From positions 6,386,001 to 6,450,000 of the forward strand of contig OY756964.1 of the NCBI GenBank assembly GCA_963580455.1: DNA of 64,000 nucleotides. The letters run 5' to 3'. The stretch comes from Euonymus europaeus. Its lineage: Eukaryota; Streptophyta; Magnoliopsida; Celastrales; Celastraceae. How positions within the stretch are numbered: position 1 is the first letter of the stretch; the number at the start of each line of letters is the position of its first letter. This document shows, in pieces, positions 22,367 to 32,473 of this stretch. The translations under genes and the position numbers were made by a program. Under the pieces are notes generated by a model. The model was not told where the DNA came from, ran no database searches, and was given only the letters and a program-made list of their open reading frames with translations.

Positions 22367-22667
22367 GTGAGTATCCATATTGTTTTATGTTATAGCTTTT
22401 GTATTCTTATTCATTAATTTTTTTTCAAAAACATTCATTATGCTATTCATAATTTACAGATAATCTCAAACAGTTGAGAACACAAAACATCATAGTGATA
22501 AAGACGACATGTAGATGGGTAAGTTGTGTACTTCACTTTGTTAAATTTACTTGGGACGAATACCACTTCATACACTGTGATCTTGTAATGTTTTATTCTC
22601 TGTGGCGCAGTTGTTGGAATGGAAAGATGACCTGGTGAAGGAAATAGTTGGAAAGATGACATGTTAT

Positions 22668-22890
22668 GGATTTTGTTACTGAATGTTTGGATCATTTTAT
22701 ATGGATTCTATTATTGTTTGGAACTTGAGGTTGAACTGAATGTTTGTATTATGATATATGGATTTTGTTACTGAATGTTTGAATCATTTTATATGGATTC
22801 TACTATTGTTTGGAACTTGTGGTCGAACTGAATGTTTGGATTATGATATATGGATTATGTTACTGAATGTTTGGATTATGTTATATGGAT
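22668..22890. repeat. 92-bp tandem repeat (about 2.4 copies)
   Basis: Units start at 22668, 22760 and 22852, each reading GGAT(T/A)(T/A)TGTTACTGAATG and containing ATATGGATTCT and TTGGAACTTG. The units differ at several positions. Non-coding, just downstream of the FRS-like pseudogene. Confidence 0.85.
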
Positions 22891-23504
22891 TCTGTTATCT
22901 TCAAGGGTTGATGAGAAAATAGCTGTAGTAACAGATGTAAAAATAGCTACAAGAAGTAGTTCAAAACTTCAAATCTTTCATCTTTCCTTGAATATACAAC
23001 TTGAACCAATTCAAGGTTACACAACAAATATGACACCAATACATATTACACAATATAGTTTTATGAATTCTCATCACTTGCAACTTTAACAAGTACATAT
23101 GACAGAAACAAGACCAAAAAGACATGCCAAAAATTCAGACCAAATCAATTGACAGTATAAACACCACCAATCCAAGTCTTCATTTGAAGTCTGTCATCTG
23201 AGTAGCAACAATCAATACACTAGGAAATCAATATGTGATATGCCTTCTTACCTTAGAAACAAAGCCTGCAAGTTGCTCAAGACTAAGAATAACCAACAAT
23301 AAGAGCAGACCATATGACTATAATTACATTGCAACTGCCATAACCAGCCACAATATCAATCACTCGTAGAGTATGCTCAGAAAAAACTATACTCAAATAG
23401 ATGGCTTCCCTAATCCAATAATTAGAGCAGCAATCAATAATTTACTCGAATAAATAGCAGAAACAATCAATAATTTATAACAAAATTGGCCGCTTTAACT
23501 GATC
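22891..23504. other. Non-coding stretch
   Basis: AT-rich sequence between the tandem repeat and the SINE pair. No gene or element recognised. Confidence 0.5.
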
Positions 23505-23640
23505 CATGGACCACTACCCCCAACCCATCTCCTGGCCAGCCTCTCCTGACTACCAAGTGGGTTGTTGCTAGTAGGAGTCGAACTCCTCACCTAGCCTTTA
23601 ACATAGGGAATCTTTCACCCTGTGCCACCAGCTAAGCCAT
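23505..23640 (-). mobile_element. tRNA-derived SINE, minus-strand copy
   Basis: Read on the minus strand from 23640: a pol III box A-like TGGCTTAGCTGG, then about 40 bases later a box B-like GGAGTTCGACTCC, the spacing expected for a tRNA-derived promoter, followed by a non-tRNA body. It lies head-to-head with the next SINE with no spacer. No target duplication could be defined. Confidence 0.65.
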
Positions 23641-23757
23641 GGCTTAGCTGGTGGCACAGGGTGAAAGATTCCCTATGTTAAAGGGAGGTGGGGAGTTCGA
23701 CTCCTGTCTTCAACAACCCGTGCGTAGTCAGGAGAGGCTGGCGCAAGAGGGGTTGGG
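23640..23757 (+). mobile_element. tRNA-derived SINE, plus-strand copy, truncated by a duplication breakpoint
   Basis: Box A TGGCTTAGCTGG at 23640-23651 and box B GAGTTCGACTCC at about 23693-23704. The first 44 bases (to ATGTTAAAG) match the neighbouring minus-strand copy perfectly, making a hairpin-forming palindrome centred on GCCATGGC at 23637-23644. Its 3' side ends at GGTTGGGG, exactly where the duplicated PPR segment begins. Confidence 0.65.
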
Positions 23758-24099
23758 GCTATCAAACTCTTTAGGAGAGCCATCAATGAGAACTACCCAT
23801 TGGATGTTGTATCATACATGGTGGCTATCGTCGGACTTGTCAAGGGTAAAAGATGTGGGGAAGTTGCTAGTCTGTATAACCAAATGAAGGGTTTAAATAT
23901 GTCTCCCGATGCATATACATATAGCGTACTTTTGTCATTTTTCTGTGAGGAAAGAAATATTCAAATGGTTGAGCAGTTGTTTGAAGAAATCACTCAGGCA
24001 GGCATTGAGCTAGAATACAAAACAGTGGTCAGGGTTTCTAAATTTTTATGTAAATATCATCCGAATTCTGCAACCCTCACTCAACTGATTGAAATGTGA
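23758..24099 (+). pseudogene. 3' fragment of the PPR gene (duplicated copy)
   Basis: Encodes the last 113 residues and stop codon of the PPR protein whose full copy lies at 48181-50022. About five substitutions are seen over 340 bases, among them Gly to Cys in VKGKR(G/C)GE and Ala to Val in two places. It contains the last two to three PPR motifs. No start codon or targeting region precedes it; instead a SINE abuts the break. It is therefore a 5'-truncated duplicate, unlikely to be functional. Confidence 0.9.
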
Positions 24100-26993
24100 A
24101 ATTTTGGGTGATAGCTGATCGAGCGGTAGATGCTATGTTGTCTGAACAGGGCGGTGCAAATCATTCGATGTTGAAAGGGTACTTGGAGGATTTTCTTTTT
24201 TGTGAAACCATTCAATTCTGATGACCCTGTTGTGATTGCTTCCATGTCTTGACATGCATATTCCAGAAGAAATTCTCATGTACGTGGACTGGACTGAAAC
24301 TTTTTCAGTTTCTGGAGCTCTTCAACACATTTGAATTATAGCATCATAAAGGTATGGTTGATCTCTCACAAGTAGTTGCATCTGCGAGCTTGTGCATAAA
24401 AGCTTATTGGATTAGTATTTCAACGGCTTTTTCTAGTGATTGAATCTCCCATTATGGAGTTGTGAAATTTTTTGTTCTGTTTCTGGCCTTTGCTACCTGT
24501 TTTTGGAGTTAGACTTGCATTTGCCTTGCGCAAGACAGGTGTTAAACTGAGAATAATTATCATGGCTTTGGTCAATTCAGCAATGCTAGAAACTAGACCC
24601 ACCTTTTCACTCTGTTATAACTTATAAGTTACATTACTTGCTATGATAATATCCTGTGAAAATAAATTAGCCAATTTTGGCATTACTCCTAAGTTTCACT
24701 GAGCATTTTGAGCATCATCAACCTCATAAACTTAGTCTGCATAGTTTTCTAGCTACATTTTAAATATATGATACGCTCATCTCAATTGATTATAGTTCTC
24801 AATTTGTTTCAGTTTCCCAAACTGCATGCTTAAAGCAATACTACTTCAGGCAGATAATTAAGCCAGAATGACGAGCAAAAGCAACCTGAAGATGACTGAA
24901 GGTCTGTTTAAGCATGTTTTGTTTCGGTTTTATCAACTTTATTGATGGCTGATTATTGGTGACTTTTTCTCTTTATCGATATAGAAATACATGATAAATG
25001 TTTCTCGGTGCAACAGACTTCGAGTTCTGGCCTTACAGTAATAAGGCAGGTCCATGTAGGTAATTGATTTTCTTGTTGAGTGCAGTCTCCTTGAATCAAT
25101 TTGGTTGAGGAAATTATAAAGTAGACAGAAGTATTTGCATACATTAGGATAATAAGATGCAACTTTAATATTATTTTTCCTTGAATTATGAAAGATTTAG
25201 GAAGTGATATCAGAATTTTTTATGCATATATGCCCCACTGGTTCCCAACACCCCAGAACCAACAGTTATGATCCATTTTTTATGTTTTATAATGCAGATG
25301 ATGAAGTGGGCTCTAGATTCTGGAGACACAAATTGACTTTTGATCAGTTGGGTGGAAAGGACACAGGGAACCACGGATCCATCTTGGGTGGTATTCCATG
25401 GAGATTGGTATTCAAGTTTTGGTTCCTTTATATCTTGGTTAGTAGACCAGTCTCTTGTGATTGCTAATGGAGTTTTTAATATGAAATTTTTTAATTTTGG
25501 AATCCATATGTCACCCTGTTTTGTACGTTGTAGATCTCAAAACCTAAGCAGTTGCACTCAAGGACAGAATTGTTGTTTTATCTATTCATAATTTCAGTGG
25601 GTTGGCTGAAGTTTAGTTGGGATTTGAATCTTTGTGCTGAAGAATGTAATTTTTTATTATACTGCATTTCATAATTTCTGTCTTGGTTGCATAAAGTTGA
25701 GATTGTTGTTATGGACAGGAAATTCCTTCTCCCTTGAGTTATATGGCAACTTGTAAGGAGTTAGTTGAGGCTGCCTTTCATAGTTTCTAATATTACCATT
25801 CAAAAGTTTCTACCTTGTGTCTCGTGTGATATTCAAAACATGTGGCTTGGTTGTAAAGTTGTTTCATTGCTATCTACTTACCTAGGGGTTACATATAGAA
25901 ATCCCAGAATCAGCCCCGCAATATGGGTGCCTAGGGCTGCCGCCTGACTGTGTCTTGCCCTTCCTTGATCAATGTCATAGGAGTTGCTTAACTTCTTATT
26001 GGTTTGTGTTGTTCTTATTCAAAACTTCAAATATATATTAGATAGAATGATTGATAGATCGATGAAATCGGCATGCTTAATTCCTTCATATTCTATTGCT
26101 TATGAAAAAAAGTCATTCATGTTTATACAATAGGTTCTGGCATCAGATGAAAATATTTCTTGTGTACACTTGACTTGGTTTCGTGAGATAACATCTTAGT
26201 TCTTTACTAGATTGGCACCCCCTTAATCACATCAGCCTTTTTCCCATAAGAAAAGCAGAAAAAGATTTTTGCATGGGATAATCTCTACAACCTCCTGAAG
26301 TCTCTCAAATCGGTGTGACATATATGTGGCCATTATTTCAAAATCTTGATTTACTCTGGTTCCCTGTCAAATTGAGATGGTCATATTTGTTGTAAGATAA
26401 TCAATCATGCATATTTATACTAAGGTTTTTGCATGGTAGTTATTCGTCTGGAACCTCCTTCAGCATCTTAAGCCAGTGTGATGATGATTTTGTCAGTAGT
26501 TTCTGGTTAACTTTCACGTTGGGATGGTTGCTTTTGTTGATTAACAAGTAACAACTTATGGAATCATTTAACTCTCTCCAGGAGTGTTTGACTGTTTTCT
26601 TTTGAGTAAAAATTTAGTTTTTCTTTCCCTTGATTTATTAAAATTCAGCACGGTAGATTTTAGTAAACTTGGTTATCACGGCTGAACATTATTTGAGGAT
26701 ACAATGAATAATGTCATTAAAACAAGAAATATATTGTTTCATGAACCCCTTGGCTCTGTAGCATATTCATGAAAAAGTATATGTCCCTTTTATAATAATG
26801 TTTTTTTCCTATTTTTGGGGATAAGGAAGAAGAATTATAATTATGCTTTTGTTTTCTTGGAAGTATTTTTTTCCCTTCACAAGATGGATGCCCTTTATGA
26901 TCATCGTTATGACTTTTCTTTGTTTAGAAGTTACTGTTAATTTGAAGAAATGCAGCAGTAAGTACTTGCATTCAATTTTACAGAAAGAAGTGA
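23758..26993 (+). repeat. Segmental duplication, copy 1
   Basis: About 3.2 kb that is nearly identical to 49681-53149, in the same orientation and 25.9 kb apart. It starts inside PPR coding sequence (GCTATCAAACTCTTTAGGAG), runs through the PPR stop codon and about 2.9 kb of downstream DNA, and ends at CAGAAAGAAGTGA. Differences are scattered single bases, plus a 232-bp tandem duplication found only in copy 2. Beyond 26993 the two copies have nothing in common. No gene was recognised in the part after the PPR stop; an exon-like block at about 25300-25410 (open reading VGSRFWRHKLTFDQLGG) occurs in both copies. Confidence 0.93.
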
Positions 26994-28348
26994 CATACTA
27001 AAATATAGTGTGATGGATTCTCTACCCTTTCATGTGACACTATATACTGTATAGAGATAATGTATTGACTATTGATTATTCTGTAAACAATAAAAGCGCC
27101 GGTGAGATGAGAAGCGTGTATATTGTTTTTCTTTCAACATCCTTTACAAATTTATATGAAAACTTAATTATGTAAGTATCCTTGGAGTGAACGTCCTTAT
27201 TTCTTGATAATGAGGACTTGGCTGAATTGAAGATGATGTGTGAAAATTTGTACTGAAGATTGGTGGAGGATAATTGAAACCGAGACAATGAAGCGTGATG
27301 TGAACAATACTTGGCATATGGATAGCGGGAGCTGGAGCCGGAGAACGGTGTGGAGAGAATTGTGGTTGTAAGTAAACATAGTTCGAAGCTTGTTATGATC
27401 TGGCTATCCAAGCCTAAAATCCATTTAGGATTTTTTTTAGCATGGAAGCCATGCTAATATATTCATTTCATTTCTAGCACTGAGTTTAAAACTAAAGCTT
27501 TACTCAGTAAAACCAATGTCACCAGTTCATCTCGCAATTTTTGGAACGATATATGGTAGTATTCTGCTGACTTTGATATGGCTGGTGACCTCGGTGAAAT
27601 AATGAGAACTATGTCTAATTCTGGTGTGTTCGGTGTGTAGGTGAAATCAGAGAGGGGAAAGCCTGTACCTGATACATCCTTACCGAGATCAGCGACCAAG
27701 AACCAGGTTTTCAAATTTCAGCATTGGAAACGTATTCTGTTAATGCCTTTACTTGATCGGGGTCTTGAAGTACAACATCAAAGCACTGAACTTGAGAGAA
27801 ATTTGCATGCTTATGAACAACAATGAAGGCTTATTTTTCCCTACATGATTTCAGAGGAAGGAAAGCAGGAATTTGGCGGCATATTCATATTTTATCAGGT
27901 GAAAAATTAATAAAGAAACATACAAGTGCATAATTAAAGGGAAAAACATATAAGTAGGTAGGGTATATTTACTAATTACTAGTGCTTCTCTTTCTTTTCC
28001 TCTTACTCATTTCAGACATCTAACACGCCCGGAAGCTCACTAAGACAAAGAGTACGTATTTTCTATTTTTCTTACATCAAGGAAGAAGAGTTGTTGAGTT
28101 CGTACATCTTTGTGAGTACATTAGCAACGGAAGGTAAGGAATATATCCTTTCTTAACATGTTAAGATACTGCCTGTGTAATGATTCAGCTTAGCTGACAT
28201 CAGAAACCTGAGAGTAGCCTTCATGGAAATATCAAAATAAAGAGATACATGTCATAGGTTTTAGAATGATTGGTTTCAGACACAACTTTACTTGTTCAAT
28301 ATGAGAGCAAATAGTTTTACGTAGCACAGGTTATTATGTTGTCGACTT
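26994..28348. other. Stretch with unassigned coding-like pieces
   Basis: On the minus strand, two neighbouring frames look protein-like: about 27832-27718 reads HANFSQVQCFDVVLQDPDQV and 27714-27463 reads DVSGTGFPLSDFTYTPNTPE followed by IVLIISPRSPAISKSAEYYH. A frame change separates them. I do not recognise the family, so this may be a broken gene fragment. No other gene is seen. Confidence 0.35.
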
Positions 28349-28454
28349 CTCTTTTTTTTTTTAGCACCGGGAAATGGGGGTGGGAAGCCTCGAACTCGGA
28401 ACTTATATAAGATACCACACGCATGAATGTCATCTGAGCTACTCGTGGTTCTCT
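28349..28454 (-). mobile_element. Short tRNA-derived SINE with target duplications
   Basis: On the minus strand the element starts GAACCACGAGTAGCTCAGAT (box A-like GTAGCTCAGATG), has a box B-like CCGAGTTCGAGGC, and ends in an A-rich tail (T-run at 28351-28362 on plus). Flanks ATGTTGTCGACTT (28336-28348) and ATGTTGTCCACTT (28455-28467) match at 12 of 13 positions, as expected for a target-site duplication made by LINE-type machinery. Confidence 0.8.
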
Positions 28455-28467
28455 ATGTTGTCCACTT

Positions 28468-29375
28468 TTTGCATTATGGGGTGTTGCATTTTTCGAAAAA
28501 AAGATATGATTTGATGGAAAAAGAAAATTATACGTGGATTTTTTGCCTGCTTTGATTGAAAATTATCCTCGGGAGATGAATCATGAAAAATGCAATGGAG
28601 CATATGAAAATTTTGAACTTTCAACATATGTGATTATATTTTCATTCAAGTATGCCCAGGAGCGCATATTCAAAGAAATTGTGCAGAATCTGTCTCTTCC
28701 ATCATTATTGCTGCCGTTAATTCCAACAATTATAAACTAGCAAAGTTTGGTCATTTTGTTGTTACGATAAGGAAACTTAGGTCTTTCCAGCCTTCCAGGG
28801 GCTCGTTCAGTTCGGTTATATTTTTCGGGCTGGTAACAAATTAATGCATTCTCGTGTTCGACTGCCTAAGAACTTTGATGGCTTACCAGTTTATATTTCT
28901 GCTCTGGTAGGTCGTGATGCTGTAAACTCTTATCGTTCTTGATTCCAATGATAAGTTATTTTGTGATAAAAAAAATTCTTTGTGAGTCAAGTGGATGTTT
29001 GTTGATTTCCATTATTACCTGTTTTTTCCACTTCAGTAAAAACATGAAAAAAATAAGTTTAATTCACATTTATTTTACTCTTTTTTGTTTTTTTTTGTTT
29101 GAAGATCCAAACTTGGTGCAATTTTTTTGGTTGGTTTATTAGATGCTTTCACAATTAAATTAGCAAAACCATTTTAATTATTTGGTCTGTGTTTCTTGCA
29201 ACATATTTTATTTCAATACTATTTGTAATGAAAATTCTAATTAATACAGAAGTGTGAACACAAATCAAAGAGTAAGCAAGCAATTCCTCTATCTTTTAAC
29301 ATTTTCTCGGAACCCTAAATTCAAACTTGATTAAGAAGTCATCTAGTTCCATATGGAAATCAATTACAAAAATCA
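28468..29375. other. Non-coding stretch
   Basis: AT-rich. A short open reading at about 28790-28940 (FRAGNKLMHSRVRLPKNFDG) looks exon-like but is not recognised. Otherwise nothing is seen. Confidence 0.4.
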
Positions 29376-29383
29376 ATCTCCAT

Positions 29384-30278
29384 CATGGTAGTTAAAATCG
29401 AGATTTTACTCGTAAAATCGTACGAGTTTACGATTCTAAGTATGGAAATTGAGTAGAATAGTGGTGGAATCGGTAATGTATTAAAATCGTGTGGAATCGT
29501 GATTAAAATCGTTAAAATCGCGATTTTGTTAACGATTTTACGATTTCAACTCAAACACTAGCTTAAGCTGTCAAAAACTTAAGCCCAACATTCTGCCCAT
29601 GTACAAAGCCCAATACCTAGCCCAAGTAATAGTCTATTAACTATGGGAAAAGAATTTAAAGAACAGAAAAATTGGACTCTTCCTTCCAGCCCTAGAAATC
29701 AAAACGCGAGGGAGGAGCAGTAGCCAGCATGCCAGCACTGCAGCAGACTGCAGACATCGACGATCGCCACCTGAGAGTAGTGGCGAGCTTCCCCTGCCAT
29801 CTAAGTTGCGATTTCCAGCCTTTTATTTGCCTGCATCAGCAGCTTCCAGCGTAGAGAGTGTTCTGGGCAAATACTACAGCTTAATAAGTATTTATTGTTT
29901 TTATCTTTGCAAGTTATTTGACCTATAAATTATTTGCCTTGTCCTCTCTTTTTTATGCTTTTCTCTGGACTCTCTAATTTCTCAAGGACTTTTTCCTTGT
30001 CAAGTCTAGTTCTACAGGCTGTTTGAGCTGACTTCTACGGTTTATTAAATATAGTTTTATTTGTATGCAACTTTGTGTAATGAATACTCTATTTGGTATT
30101 GTATTATGGGTTTATGAACCTTATAATTATTATTTGATGATGTCTTGATTGTTATTTTGAAAACCACCCTTAATTTTAAATATTATGTAAAATCTTATGA
30201 TTTTAAGAACCGATTTTACGATTACGATTTTACACCCCTTCTCCGATTCCGATCCGATGTTACGATTTAACTACCTTT
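29384..30278. mobile_element. Non-autonomous hAT element, 895 bp
   Basis: Ends are CATGGTAGTTAAAATCG at the left and, in inverse complement, AAAGGTAGTTAAATCGTAAC at the right, sharing GGTAGTTAAA-TCG as terminal repeat. Both subterminal regions are dense in AAAATCG/CGATTTT motifs, the likely transposase-binding clusters. Identical 8-bp duplications ATCTCCAT flank it (29376-29383 and 30279-30286), diagnostic of hAT. The interior (about 29690-30000) resembles a 5' UTR and first-intron region but no transposase is encoded. Confidence 0.87.
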
Positions 30279-30435
30279 ATCTCCATACAACAATCTCCTC
30301 CATCTTCACATTCATCGTAAGTCGATTCACTCGATTTGAGGCTTATCGTTCGTTCAAGAGTTCCCTATCATTTCCTTCCCATCTTGGCCTCTATCGATTC
30401 GAGAAGCAGAAATCATCCTCAGTCCCTCTGGAGCT

Positions 30436-30756
30436 TCATGCAAACCCTTCGCTAGGACTCGAGGTAAGATCTCCATCAGCATCGCCACTGACTTGAAGCT
30501 CGTTGATCTTCTCCACAGCTTGTTTGATTCCAAATCTTCTATCAACGTCCTCTTCACAACAACACAATCCAATCTTCAAAAGATTTATCATCTCTCCTTT
30601 GCTATTCTTTGTCCCTGTCATTTCCTTATCAAACACCTCGCTCGTTCTTTTTTCCTTAACCATTGTGTTCACCCAAGTTGCTAAGTCTGCATTGTTGTCA
30701 TAAAACTGTGTTAGGTAGTTCTCTGGGTACTTTCCTGTAAGGATTTCGAGGATTAG
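30436..30756 (-). pseudogene. 3' part of a pollen receptor-like kinase (PRK-type) fragment
   Basis: Minus-strand frame entering from the retrotransposon boundary: ILEILTGKYPENYL, ADLATWVNTMVKEKR, SEVFDKEMTGTKNSKGEM, NLLKIGLCCCEEDVDRRFG and QAVEKINEL, ending with TGA at 30436-30438. This is the C-terminal lobe (subdomains IX-XI) of plant LRR receptor-like kinases of the pollen receptor-like kinase group. It joins in frame, after removing the gypsy element and one ATTAG copy, to 35942-36010. The kinase N lobe, transmembrane segment and LRRs are absent, so this is a gene fragment that the retrotransposon later hit. Confidence 0.82.
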
Positions 30757-31096
30757 TGTTACACAGCTCAGGCAGGATCACGTAAATGGCACTGTCCGTT
30801 TAGAGATGGACTTCTCCAGAAAGATGCAGAGTGAGCAGAGAGAGGGAGACGAAGAGGAAAAGTGAGAGAGAGAGTATTGGTTTAACTTTTTCATATCATT
30901 CCACTATCTTTCTGCTGCATATAACATGTATTGGTGCTCAAGGACAGTACACGTGGCCACTAATCCTGATTACAATACTACTGCATCTAAAAATGACGCC
31001 GTGCTCATAATGCACTTAATTTACCCTAAGCTAAGCTACGTAAGTAATAATTAAAACATGCATAATTAATGACTCCATGCAAATTGGGCTATAACA
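30757..31096 (-). repeat. 3' LTR of the gypsy element
   Basis: 340 bp with TG..CA ends (minus-strand TGTTATAGCCC to CTGTGTAACA). Differs from the other LTR at one position. Confidence 0.96.
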
Positions 31097-31110
31097 GTGC
31101 CTCCCCCTTC
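31097..31110 (-). other. Polypurine tract of the gypsy element
   Basis: Minus strand GAAGGGGGAGGCAC lies directly upstream of the 3' LTR, the expected position for priming plus-strand DNA synthesis. Confidence 0.8.
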
Positions 31111-31195
31111 AGATGATCTTGCCCACAAGATCAGGATACAAATTAAGCATCCGCTTGTAAGGGACCCAAGTAGCAGCCTCACTGGATTGTCCTTC

Positions 31196-32431
31196 CTATT
31201 GGATCAGTAGCTCCACAGCTGGATTATTGCCCTTCTTCACCAGTCTCCTGTCTAACACCCTTTCTGGGACAGCCATGGCTTGACCATCACCATTGGTCAC
31301 TGGCAGCTTGGAAGATACAACAACCTTGTCTCCTAAATGTTTCTTCAACTGGGACACATGAAACGTGGAATGTATTAAGGACTCTGGGGGGAGTTTGAGT
31401 TGATAAGCCACAGGTCCAACTCTGTGAATTACTTCAAAAGGGCCATAGAATCGGGGAGCCAGTTTCATATTCTTTCTTTGTGCCACAGATAACTGCCTGT
31501 AGGGCTGGAGTTTCAAGTATACCTGATCCCCAACATTGAACTCTTGATTCATCCTCTTGGAATTTGCATGGTACTTCATCATGTGTTGGCTTTTTTGTAA
31601 ATTCTGCTGAACTAACTGCATTATTTCCTGCCTACTTCTGAGATATGCATCAACACTTGTAGAGCTGGCAGTACCTGGAACATAGTCACAGATACGCGGT
31701 GGGGGTCTTCCATACACCACTTCAAATGGTGAAAGCTTGGTGCTGGAATGCTGGGAAGAATTGTAACAAAACTCTGCAAGTGGTAACCACTTCAGCCATT
31801 GTTTTGGCTGATCTCCACAGAAGCATCTTAGATATTGTTCTAAAACTTTGTTAATGGCCTCAGTCTGCCCATCCCCTTCTGGATGATAAGCAGTTGTCAG
31901 GTTCACTTTTACTCCCTGCAACCTCCAAAGCTCCTGCCAGAATTTACTTGTAAAGATAGGATCTCTATCAGATAAGAGCTTTTCAGGCATGCCATGCAGC
32001 CTAAAGACAGTGTCGAGGTACAATTGGGCTATAGACTCAGCAGTGTAAGGATGTTGAGTTCCCATGAAGTGAGCATACTTAGAGAGGAGATCAATCACCA
32101 CATAAACCACACTTCTGCCATGTGAGTTAGGTAGACCTTCTATGAAATCCATACTCACTTCAGACCAAACCTTGCTGGGTATAGGAAGAGGCTGTAATAA
32201 CCCATAGGGCAGGTGAGCTCCATACTTAGTAGTTTGACAAACAGTGCACTCTTTGACAAACTTCTTTACTGTTTTCTTCATTCCTGGCCAATAGAAATCC
32301 CTGTGGACTTTATGTAATGTTTTATCATATCCTCTGTGCCCTGCAGTTGGTGTGTTATGTAACATTTCCAATAACTTGATCCTCAATACCTCACAATTCC
32401 CAATTACCACCCTGTCCTTATAAAACAGCAA
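31196..32431 (-). CDS. Gypsy integrase portion of the gag-pol frame
   Basis: 411 codons in the same frame as the upstream gag-pol ORF. They contain the HHCC zinc-binding region (HRGYDKTLH ... CTVCQTTK, about residues 33-70), the integrase core with DDE residues in SMDFIEGLP, LLSDRDPIFTSKF and PEGDGQTEAINK, and a C-terminal GPFEVI/chromo-like region ending VELLIQ. Integrase inserts the cDNA into host DNA. A TAG at 31196-31198 cuts the frame in the chromo-like tail; 28 further sense codons follow in frame up to a TGA at 31109-31111, so the tail is truncated in this copy. Confidence 0.93.
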   Translation of the reverse strand: MLFYKDRVVIGNCEVLRIKLLEMLHNTPTAGHRGYDKTLHKVHRDFYWPGMKKTVKKFVKECTVCQTTKYGAHLPYGLLQPLPIPSKVWSEVSMDFIEGLPNSHGRSVVYVVIDLLSKYAHFMGTQHPYTAESIAQLYLDTVFRLHGMPEKLLSDRDPIFTSKFWQELWRLQGVKVNLTTAYHPEGDGQTEAINKVLEQYLRCFCGDQPKQWLKWLPLAEFCYNSSQHSSTKLSPFEVVYGRPPPRICDYVPGTASSTSVDAYLRSRQEIMQLVQQNLQKSQHMMKYHANSKRMNQEFNVGDQVYLKLQPYRQLSVAQRKNMKLAPRFYGPFEVIHRVGPVAYQLKLPPESLIHSTFHVSQLKKHLGDKVVVSSKLPVTNGDGQAMAVPERVLDRRLVKKGNNPAVELLIQ

Positions 32432-32473
32432 ACCATGCTTCAGCGTATACTTACCATGGATGTTGTTGTTCTC

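Noticed and set aside
23640..23704. Possible genuine tRNA gene (box A and box B present)
   Set aside because: No acceptor stem pairing or anticodon arm could be folded by eye, and a second copy with a non-tRNA body abuts it, so it is a SINE.
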